DNA from: Brevundimonas sp.
GTDB taxonomy: Bacteria; Pseudomonadota; Alphaproteobacteria; Caulobacterales; Caulobacteraceae
Direction of reading: 5' to 3'
DNA: 16,902 nt
Assembly: GCA_015234495.1 (NCBI GenBank)
Contig: JADGMZ010000244.1
Location: 1 to 16,902, forward strand
Both the position numbers and the translations under genes were made by a program. Below, piece by piece: positions 1-4,843 of the stretch (within the stretch, counting starts at the first letter, position 1; every line of letters begins with the position of its first letter). The notes beneath the pieces were generated by a model that saw only the letters and a program-made list of their open reading frames with translations, was not told where the DNA came from and did not search any database.

Positions 1-732
1 GGTCTTGGGCTCGGCCTTGATCTGCTCGCGCCCCATCCGGGTCTCGACCCCGGCGGCTTCGAGCTTGCCGTTGATATGGGCCAGCACGTTATCGAGGGTG
101 CGCGGGGCGGCCCCCATGTCGGCCAGGTCAATCGCGACGGCCGTGGTCTGGGACCCGTCGACCCCGACCGGAACCTTGATGGTGATGCTGAAGCGGGTGT
201 CGCCCTGGAAGGCGGCGACGGGCGTGTCGATCGAGCCTTCGTGGATCGGACCAGTGATGGACCGGGCGCTGTCGCGCGGCACGGCGGCCGTGGTCTTGCT
301 GGTCGTCCTGGAGGTGCCCTGGACCATGCGAAGGGCGTCGAACTCGGCATTGGACAGCCACGATCCGATCTCGGCCAGGCCAGCCGAGAAGCGCTTGTCC
401 AGCTGCGTGAGCTCGAGGGCCCCCACACCCGTCGTCCGCGACCGGTTGACCAGGGCGTTGAGTGTGTCCAGCCCCTGATAGAGGGCGAACAGCTTGCGAT
501 AGTCGGCCGAGGCGTTCTTGACGTCGAGCTGGGCGGCGCCTTCGTTGATGAATTTCCGACCACCGAGAGCGGCGCGAACCAGGGCGTCGGCCTTTGGCGG
601 CTCGGCGCTGCTGGACCACGGGGGGGTCGGCTGCTTCCGGGCGGCCTTGTTCAGGGCGGCGGCCGTGGACGCGCCCATCGACATGGGCGCCGCGCCCCCG
701 AACAATCCCAGAAGATAGCTGTTGTCGATCAC
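1..732 (-). CDS. flaE: FlaEY-type flagellar regulatory protein, N-terminal part (runs off left edge)
   Basis: The reading frame is open for 244 codons from a GTG at 732 down to base 1, so the 3' end lies outside the window. The GTG is chosen because a GGGAG ribosome-binding site lies 6 nt upstream, and the only upstream ATG (747-749) is in another frame and soon meets a stop. The visible protein starts VIDNSYLLGLFGG and is rich in Ala, Ser and Thr, with no signal peptide or membrane segment. In Caulobacter the large FlaEY protein, needed for normal flagellin production and filament assembly, is encoded beside flagellin genes, and the N-terminus and position here resemble it. The name therefore rests on remembered resemblance plus context. 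An alternative is a hook-associated or other flagellar assembly protein with the same location. Confidence 0.65.
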   Translation of the reverse strand, partial: MIDNSYLLGLFGGAAPMSMGASTAAALNKAARKQPTPPWSSSAEPPKADALVRAALGGRKFINEGAAQLDVKNASADYRKLFALYQGLDTLNALVNRSRTTGVGALELTQLDKRFSAGLAEIGSWLSNAEFDALRMVQGTSRTTSKTTAAVPRDSARSITGPIHEGSIDTPVAAFQGDTRFSITIKVPVGVDGSQTTAVAIDLADMGAAPRTLDNVLAHINGKLEAAGVETRMGREQIKAEPKT

Positions 733-858
733 GGCGCGCTCCCGGCCATCAGTGTGACGGCGCGGGCGTAATGAGGTCTTAACATCCGGCGACGGAGCGA
801 CTCCGAACGCGACTCAGGGAACAATGGCTGGCGGCGAGGGTTCAGCCGTCGCCGTGGA

Positions 859-874
859 AGCTGGAGACGTGCCT
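859..874 (-). promoter_or_regulatory. Weak sigma54 promoter candidate for flaEY
   Basis: On the minus strand the sequence AGGCAC-N5-CAGCT has the obligatory GG-N10-GC spacing of a -24/-12 promoter. It matches GGCAC fully but has CAGC instead of TTGC at -12. It would start transcription about 116 bases before the flaEY GTG. No ftr-like palindrome was seen near it, so this is only a candidate. Confidence 0.25.
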
Positions 875-875
875 C

Positions 876-1001
876 ATGTCTGCCTTCGTCGAAGCCCTGA
901 GATCGCTGCTCGCCCTTTACGGATTCGGCTCCCGGATTCAGCGGCGGCGGCCCGCCCCTGTCTATATCGGACGGTCCGGCGCAGGCGGGCCCCGGCTCTA
1001 G
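876..1001 (+). CDS. Possible small protein (41 aa), doubtful
   Basis: An ATG with GGAG 9 nt upstream opens a 41-codon frame on the strand opposite to the flagellar genes. It overlaps the stop codon of the FljJ-like flagellin by 3 bases. The product begins MSAFVEALRSLLALYGFG, a possible short amphipathic helix, then turns Arg- and Gly-rich. About three quarters of third codon positions are G or C, lower than in the surrounding genes, and the frame overlaps a terminator-like inverted repeat and a promoter candidate. I do not recognise it. It may be a chance ORF. Confidence 0.2.
   Translation: MSAFVEALRSLLALYGFGSRIQRRRPAPVYIGRSGAGGPRL
949..991 (-). terminator. Terminator-like stem after the FljJ-like flagellin
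   Basis: Eight bases, GGCCCGCC (949-956), pair with GGCGGGCC (984-991), enclosing a loop that itself contains the near-palindrome CGGACGGTCCG. It begins 7 bases after the flagellin stop codon. There is no U-tract, so it could protect the mRNA 3' end or act with Rho, and is not a classic intrinsic terminator. Confidence 0.3.
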
Positions 1002-1834
1002 CCGCCGCGGAACAGCGACAGGATGATCTGCGGCGCCTGGTTGGCGATCGACAGCGATTGCGCCCCGAGCTGCTGCTGCACCTGCAGGGCCTGAAGCCGG
1101 GCGCTCTCCTTGGCCAGATCGGCGTCGACGAGGTTGCCGATCCCTGATTCAAGGGTGTCGACCAGCTTGGTGACGAAGGTGTTGTGCGCCTCGACCTGCT
1201 TGGCCTGGGAGCCCAGCTCGCCGAGCGCCGCGTTCAGCTGGGTGATCGAAGCGTCCAGACGACCCAGGGCCTGGGTTGCGCCGGTCAGGGTCATCAAACT
1301 GTCCGACAGGGCCAGTTCGATGATGGAGCCGCCGAGGTTGAGGTTCTTGGCCGACAGGGTCACGAACGAACTGGCGTCGGCGTTGGCCAGGAAGCGGATG
1401 CCGGTCGAAAGCGACCCGTCGAGGATGTTGCCGCCGTCGAAATTCGCGTTCTCCACCGCCGAGGCGATGGCCCGCAGCAGCGCCTGGAAGTCGCCGTTGA
1501 GAAGCTGGCGGGACTGGGTCTTCAGCGAGGAGTCCTTGGCCGCGACCACCTTCTCCTTCAGCTGGTTCAGCAGGTCGGAGATGGATTCGCCGGCGGACAG
1601 GGCCACGTCGGCGATCGAGGTCGCCCGGTCGAGGCTCTGCTTCACCGCGCTGAGGGCGCCGACATCCGCGCGCTGCTGCTGGGCGATGGCCCAGATGGCG
1701 GCGTTGTCCTTGGCGCCCTGCACCTTCAGGCCGGTCGAAATGCGGCTCTGAACGTCGCCGAGACGCTCGTTCGTGCGCGCCAGGTTCTGCAGCGCGATGG
1801 CGGCGGAAGTGTTGGTGTGGACGCTGTTCGTCAT
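998..1834 (-). CDS. Flagellin, FljJ-like (278 aa)
   Basis: Flagellar filament subunit, exported through the flagellar type III apparatus. The N-terminal D0/D1 part (about residues 1-140, opening MTNSVHTNTSAAIALQNL) and the C-terminal part (about 200-278, with LVDADLAKESARLQALQ and ending LFRGG) are typical. The middle is short, as in Caulobacter flagellins. The ATG at 1834 is used because it begins at the conserved flagellin N-terminus. An upstream in-frame GTG (1885) would add 17 unlike residues. AAAGG lies about 10 nt upstream. It differs clearly from the second flagellin (SRISTGLKVQGAKDNAAIWAI versus NRINTGKAISSAKDNGAIWAI). Its place next to flaEY and the lack of a sigma54 motif upstream point to the FljJ type, which in Caulobacter is a minor, specialised flagellin. 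The exact paralogue assignment is inferred. Confidence 0.9.
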   Translation of the reverse strand: MTNSVHTNTSAAIALQNLARTNERLGDVQSRISTGLKVQGAKDNAAIWAIAQQQRADVGALSAVKQSLDRATSIADVALSAGESISDLLNQLKEKVVAAKDSSLKTQSRQLLNGDFQALLRAIASAVENANFDGGNILDGSLSTGIRFLANADASSFVTLSAKNLNLGGSIIELALSDSLMTLTGATQALGRLDASITQLNAALGELGSQAKQVEAHNTFVTKLVDTLESGIGNLVDADLAKESARLQALQVQQQLGAQSLSIANQAPQIILSLFRGG

Positions 1835-1885
1835 CCGACTCGGCCTTTCAGGTTTGGCCAAGGCTAGAAGGCGAACGGTGCACAC

Positions 1886-1893
1886 ATGGTTAA
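1886..1893 (-). promoter_or_regulatory. CtrA-type half site upstream of FljJ-like flagellin
   Basis: The minus strand reads TTAACCAT, the octamer associated with CtrA binding in alphaproteobacteria, 51 bases before the flagellin ATG. A second TTAA lies at 1913-1916, but the spacing is not the TTAA-N7-TTAA of a full CtrA box. Binding is therefore inferred, not shown. Confidence 0.4.
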
Positions 1894-1965
1894 CGGTCGT
1901 TCACCACGCGTCTTAACCGCGCGGATCGCTCCTGCGCGGCGGGGTCTTGCGGATACGCTGTGGCG

Positions 1966-2253
1966 TCAGGCCTTGGTGTCGATCACCGCGCCGGCGCTGT
2001 ACTGAACCGCCTGCATAAGATCGACGACCTGTTCGCGCGGCAGTTGCTTGACGACCTCGCCGGTGATCCGGTCGAGGGTCTTGTAGATGAAGGACCCCGA
2101 CTGCGGTCCTTCCTCGATCACCAGGCGATAGCGGGCAGCGCGTTCGGCTTCCTGCGCAAACCTGGAATCGTGGAAATCGCCGCTCGCGGTCGACGCGGCG
2201 GCGGGCTGGACGGCGATGGCGCCGATCGGGATTATCCTGTCATTGCTCTGCAT
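1966..2253 (-). CDS. flaG: FlaG family flagellar protein (95 aa)
   Basis: Small flagellar accessory protein of the FlaG family (PF03646), whose members influence filament length or assembly. The family signature is in the C-terminal half (about residues 43-85): LVIEEGPQSGSFIYKTLD followed by GEVVKQLPREQVVDLM. The first 40 residues are Ala- and Ser-rich and probably disordered, as is usual. Its ATG has a strong AAGGGAGAG immediately upstream. It sits between the two flagellin genes, 91 bases after the FljK-like gene and 131 bases before the FljJ-like gene, all on one strand. I saw no promoter of its own, so it may depend on read-through past the hairpin at 2309-2331. Confidence 0.85.
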   Translation of the reverse strand: MQSNDRIIPIGAIAVQPAAASTASGDFHDSRFAQEAERAARYRLVIEEGPQSGSFIYKTLDRITGEVVKQLPREQVVDLMQAVQYSAGAVIDTKA

Positions 2254-2308
2254 CTCTCCCTTCGCCGCCGGTCAGGACGGCGTCTCCGTGATGCGGCCCG
2301 GATCGGTC

Positions 2309-2331
2309 GGGCGGGGCGCGAGGCCCCGCCC
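2309..2331 (-). terminator. GC-rich hairpin between FljK-like flagellin and flaG
   Basis: A perfect 9-bp inverted repeat (GGGCGGGGC at 2309-2317, GCCCCGCCC at 2323-2331) with a 5-nt loop starts 13 bases past the flagellin stop. No U-run follows on the minus strand. It may be a partial terminator or an mRNA-stabilising element that lets flagellin outnumber FlaG. Confidence 0.5.
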
Positions 2332-2344
2332 TTCCGGTCGATCC

Positions 2345-3178
2345 TTAGCGGAACAGTCCGAGCAGGATGGAGGTCGAGGAGTTGGCGATCGACAGCGCCT
2401 GCACACCCAGCTGTTGCTTGGTTTGCAGAGCCTGGAGTCGGGCGCTTTCCTTGGCCAGATCGGCGTCCACCAGGTTGCCGACGCCGGCTTCCAGGGCGTC
2501 CTGGAGCTTGCCGACGAAAGTCAGGTGGGTGCCGAACGACTTGGAGCCGGTGCCCAGGCGAGCCAGGGAGGCCGACACGTTGTCGATCGAGGTGTTGACC
2601 AGACCCAGGGCCGTATCGGCCAGGGTCGAGGTACCGATGGTGGTGGTTGCGGTCACGGTGACCTGGCCGCCGCCCAGGGTCAGGTTTTCACCGTCCACCT
2701 TGATGGTGGTGCCGGCCGTGTTGGCCAGCGCCTGGTAGCCCGCCGTCCCGGTCGAATTGTCGAGCAGGTTGACGCCATTGAACTTGGCGTTCGTGACGAC
2801 CGTGGCGATCTGGTCGCGGATGGCGGTGAAGTCCTCGTTGAGGGCCGCGCGCGCCGAAGTGGTCAGGCTGGTGTCCTTGGCGGCGAGCGCCTTCTCTTTG
2901 AGCTGGAGAAGCAGGTCGGAGACCGACTCGCCAGCCGCGAGAGCGACGTCCACGGCCGACTGGCCACGGTTCAGACTGTCCTTGACGGCGTTCAGGGCGC
3001 CCATTTCGGCGCGTTGGCCCTGGGCGATGGCCCAGATGGCGCCGTTGTCCTTGGCGGACGAGATCGCCTTGCCGGTGTTGATCCGGTTTTGAACCGTTTG
3101 CAGTTCCTTGTTCGTGACCGACAGGTTCTGCAGGGCGATCATTGCGCCCACGTTCGTGTTAACGCTGTTCAGCGCCAT
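2345..3178 (-). CDS. Flagellin, FljK/FljL-like (277 aa)
   Basis: Main-type flagellin. The N-terminus (MALNSVNTNVGAMIALQNL) and C-terminus (NLVDADLAKESARLQALQTK through to LLGLFR) closely follow the Caulobacter FljK/FljL pattern as I remember it, and the length is typical. The ATG at 3178 is chosen for this conserved N-terminus and for AAGGA about 10 nt upstream. An upstream in-frame start at 3256 would lie before the predicted transcription start. The gene has a convincing sigma54 promoter and an upstream palindrome array, so it should be a late flagellar gene activated by FlbD-like protein once the hook-basal body is complete. In Caulobacter, flagellin mRNA of this type is also controlled by FlbT at the 5' UTR. 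Confidence 0.92.
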   Translation of the reverse strand: MALNSVNTNVGAMIALQNLSVTNKELQTVQNRINTGKAISSAKDNGAIWAIAQGQRAEMGALNAVKDSLNRGQSAVDVALAAGESVSDLLLQLKEKALAAKDTSLTTSARAALNEDFTAIRDQIATVVTNAKFNGVNLLDNSTGTAGYQALANTAGTTIKVDGENLTLGGGQVTVTATTTIGTSTLADTALGLVNTSIDNVSASLARLGTGSKSFGTHLTFVGKLQDALEAGVGNLVDADLAKESARLQALQTKQQLGVQALSIANSSTSILLGLFR

Positions 3179-3209
3179 GGCACGTAGTCCTTCTTTCAAG
3201 GTGTCCGAC

Positions 3210-3239
3210 GCCATTTTGGCTGCCGGGAGCATTTTGCTC
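3210..3239 (-). promoter_or_regulatory. Twin mini-hairpins in flagellin 5' UTR
   Basis: Two small perfect stem-loops lie side by side in the predicted leader, 6 bases apart: GAGCA/TGCTC (3227-3239) and GCCA/TGGC (3210-3220). On the transcribed strand both have the same three-base AAA loop. The first begins within about two bases of the predicted transcription start, and both lie upstream of the AAGGA ribosome-binding site. They are candidates for a FlbT/FlaF-type translational or stability control element. This role is an inference. Confidence 0.4.
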
Positions 3240-3251
3240 GACAGGGTCCGC

Positions 3252-3267
3252 AGCAAGGACGGGACCA
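3252..3267 (-). promoter_or_regulatory. Sigma54 (-24/-12) promoter of the FljK-like flagellin
   Basis: The minus strand reads TGGTCC-N5-TTGCT, compared with the consensus TGGCAC-N5-TTGCW. The GG and GC have the exact 10-base spacing, and only two of the eleven consensus positions differ. It places the transcription start near 3241 and a leader of about 63 bases before the flagellin ATG. The ftr-like array lies 75-131 bases further upstream, the usual arrangement for Caulobacter late flagellar genes. Confidence 0.8.
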
Positions 3268-3341
3268 GTCGCCCCGCGGCCGTGCCAGATCACCTGCCCT
3301 TGTTTTCGCTGCGTTAGTTCCTGTTAAGCACGCCGCCCGAA

Positions 3342-3398
3342 CGGACGTTTCTGCCGGGCCCACGGCAAGTTTTGCCGGGCGGTCGGCACAATTTGCCG
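3342..3398 (-). promoter_or_regulatory. Three ftr-like palindromes at exact 21-bp spacing (FlbD-type sites)
   Basis: Three 15-bp inverted repeats of the form CGGCA-N5-TGCCG lie at 3342-3356 (imperfect, CGGAC at one end), 3363-3377 (perfect) and 3384-3398 (perfect). Their starts are exactly 21 bp apart, two helical turns, so all face the same side of the DNA. They resemble the ftr elements bound by FlbD upstream of sigma54 flagellar promoters in Caulobacter. The binding protein is inferred from sequence likeness and position. Confidence 0.75.
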
Positions 3399-3427
3399 CG
3401 TCCAGGGGCGACAGTCGTCAGCGGCGC

Positions 3428-3715
3428 TCATCGCCAGCGGTCCTGCAGGGCGCGTTCGGCGCGCAGGGTCTCGACGGCCAGGCGACGCGCCGCGTCGCAT
3501 TCTGCGAGGGCCAGGCCTCGCGCCATATAGGAGGTCTCAAGGTCGGCCAGCGTCGCCGCCTCCGGCAGTCGATCCAGGCGGCACGGCGTCACCGCTTCTC
3601 TCGGCAGGGTCAGGCGCGGCGGCGTCACAGACGGCGGGGGCGAGGCGGCACAGCTCGCGATCATGAGCGCGCAGGCGAGCGGCGCGAGCGGGGTGGAGCG
3701 GTTGATCGGCGTCAT
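3428..3715 (-). CDS. Rz1-like outer-membrane spanin lipoprotein (95 aa), embedded in Rz
   Basis: The start at 3715 lies inside the Rz-like gene in another frame, as with lambda Rz/Rz1. Here the gene also extends 109 bases past the end of Rz. The ATG has AGGA about 10 nt upstream. Residues 1-22 form a short lipoprotein signal with lipobox IAS-C22. The mature part starts with a proline-rich stretch (ASPPPSVTPPRLTLP), the hallmark of Rz1-type o-spanins, and then a charged helical tail (about 55-95). Such lipoproteins pair with an inner-membrane spanin across the periplasm and fuse the two membranes at the last step of lysis. It is the last gene of the lysis operon. Frame, lipobox and context all agree, but the sequence itself is not one I recognise. 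Confidence 0.75.
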   Translation of the reverse strand: MTPINRSTPLAPLACALMIASCAASPPPSVTPPRLTLPREAVTPCRLDRLPEAATLADLETSYMARGLALAECDAARRLAVETLRAERALQDRWR

Positions 3716-4022
3716 CGGCGTTCCTGGCTTGGGCGTCGGCGGCCGCGGTCGTCCGGGCCAGTTCGACGGATTGTCGGTGTTGATGGTCGAGCCGGCGGGC
3801 CAGATCGGCGGCGCCTTCCGCCTCGAGGCGACGGGCGCGCGCGTCATCGACGGCGGCCCCGGCGCGGCGCTCGGCGGACTCCAGCCGCCGCTCGCCGATC
3901 CCGAACGGGTCCCAGTGCAGACCCAGCCCGCGACCTAGGAGCGCGAGGACGGCGGCCAGGGCGACGGCGCACAGCAGCCAGCCCAGCGGGGTCAACGCCC
4001 TGAGAATCAGGCGCGGGCTCAC
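3537..4022 (-). CDS. Rz-like inner-membrane spanin (161 aa)
   Basis: Residues about 10-31 (LTPLGWLLCAVALAAVLALL) form one N-terminal membrane anchor. After it comes a long charged, helix-prone segment (about 43-105, many Arg, Glu and Ala), as expected of an i-spanin crossing the periplasm. The C-terminal 59 residues are translated from DNA that also encodes the Rz1-like lipoprotein. The ATG overlaps the endolysin stop codon as ATGA, implying coupled translation. The topology and gene order identify it more than sequence does. A generic small membrane protein is the alternative. Confidence 0.7.
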   Translation of the reverse strand: MSPRLILRALTPLGWLLCAVALAAVLALLGRGLGLHWDPFGIGERRLESAERRAGAAVDDARARRLEAEGAADLARRLDHQHRQSVELARTTAAADAQARNADDADQPLHPARAARLRAHDRELCRLAPAVCDAAAPDPAERSGDAVPPGSTAGGGDAGRP

Positions 4023-4402
4023 GGGAACGCCTTCCGATCGAGTTCGATGTGCGGCCCGTCGCGCAGCGTCGGCCAGTCGCCGCCCCAGACGATGGCGGTC
4101 CCCTGCCGCACGGCGGCGGCCTTGAAAGCCGCGGCGATGCGCGGATACAGCGGCCAGTCCCAGCGCACCTGGCCGTCGACCACGGCCGCGACGTCGATGG
4201 CGTGGCCGGTCAGGTGACGCGAGCGCCAGGTCCGGCTGGCCCCGGCGCGGACCAGCAGGGCCTGGCGCGCCCTGGTCCGCAGCCCCTCAGTGATCATGAA
4301 GTCGACCGGGCTGAGGGCGATGGCCTCGCGGGCCAGGGCGGCGAGCCGGGGGTGGACGCCCTCGAGCCGCTTCAGCGACCGGCTGGAAAGTGCGTAGCCC
4401 AT
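4019..4402 (-). CDS. Phage-type endolysin, M15 L-alanyl-D-glutamate peptidase (127 aa)
   Basis: Peptidoglycan-cutting zinc peptidase of the VanY/phage T5 endolysin group (M15), expected to cut the stem peptide between L-Ala and D-Glu. The zinc-site pattern is visible: H63 and D70 in SRHLTGHAID, and H118 in GPHIEL, with FMITEGLRT earlier (35-43) as in the family. The small single-domain size is normal. There is no signal peptide, so export to the periplasm should depend on the adjoining holin. The start ATG overlaps the holin stop (TGATG), and the stop overlaps the Rz start. An upstream in-frame extension to 4621 only reads holin DNA in the wrong frame. Confidence 0.88.
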   Translation of the reverse strand: MGYALSSRSLKRLEGVHPRLAALAREAIALSPVDFMITEGLRTRARQALLVRAGASRTWRSRHLTGHAIDVAAVVDGQVRWDWPLYPRIAAAFKAAAVRQGTAIVWGGDWPTLRDGPHIELDRKAFP

Positions 4403-4686
4403 CAGCGCCCCTCCCCGTCCAGCGGCCGGCGCAGGGAGCGCAGACCGGCGATCAGTTGCTGCGCCGTCGGGGCCACGAGGTAGAGGATCATGGTCAGGGC
4501 CAGCAGCGCCATCAGCGCCCGCGCCAGCGACAGCGCCGCCTCGGGCGGGGTCAGGGCGATCAGCCGGTCGAGCAGCAGCCAGGCCGCGCCGGTGCTGGCG
4601 AAGACATAGAGCCGGCGCCACAGCCAGCGGCCCTCCGCCAGCGGCGACGGCGCCGGCGGCGGAGACGGATCGGCAGGGCGGGTCAT
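4402..4686 (-). CDS. Holin-like protein with two membrane segments (94 aa)
   Basis: The protein has a proline-rich cytoplasmic head (residues 1-18), a basic WLWRRL, a first hydrophobic segment (about 25-46), a second (about 54-72, LARALMALLALTMILYLVA) and a short basic tail (RSLRRP). This is the layout of small two-TM holins or phage holin-like proteins, which make the membrane lesion that releases the endolysin. It starts at 4686, where its ATG overlaps the stop of the preceding 51-aa ORF (ATGA). It ends overlapping the endolysin ATG. No family-specific motif is visible, so the holin call rests on topology plus location. Confidence 0.7.
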   Translation of the reverse strand: MTRPADPSPPPAPSPLAEGRWLWRRLYVFASTGAAWLLLDRLIALTPPEAALSLARALMALLALTMILYLVAPTAQQLIAGLRSLRRPLDGEGR

Positions 4687-4838
4687 CGGTCGTCCTCCTG
4701 TTGTTCGAAAGGCCAGTCCCCGGCGCGCCACTGGCCGGCCGTTTCGAGGATGAAGTCCTGATCGGTCAGCCGGTCCGGCGTCTCGAGGACGTCGCGGTCG
4801 AGCATCGCGGTTTCGGTCGGACAGCGTCGGCGGGTCAT
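4683..4838 (-). CDS. Small acidic protein of the lysis operon (51 aa), unknown
   Basis: An open frame with an ATG 5 bases after the DUF2793 stop codon and with AGGGG about 8 nt upstream. Its TGA overlaps the holin ATG as ATGA, so it is tightly packed into the operon. The product starts MTRRRCPTETAMLDRD and is acidic after that, with WRAGDWPFEQQEDD near the end and no membrane segment. I do not recognise a family. The position suggests a holin regulator (antiholin-like) or a fibre chaperone, but neither can be shown from sequence. It is short enough for automatic annotation to miss it. Confidence 0.6.
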   Translation of the reverse strand: MTRRRCPTETAMLDRDVLETPDRLTDQDFILETAGQWRAGDWPFEQQEDDR

Positions 4839-4843
4839 GGCGC

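Noticed and set aside
1890..1916. Full CtrA box from two TTAA elements
   Set aside because: The two TTAA are 19 bases apart rather than 7. Only the single TTAACCAT half site is kept as a candidate.
3342..3398. CRISPR-like short repeat array
   Set aside because: Repeats are 15-bp palindromes with 6-bp gaps, far too short for a CRISPR, and the position fits activator sites of a sigma54 promoter.
3716..3847. N-terminal extension of the Rz1-like ORF (start at 3847)
   Set aside because: It would place 44 hydrophilic residues before the lipoprotein signal. The internal ATG at 3715 with AGGA gives a proper lipobox protein.
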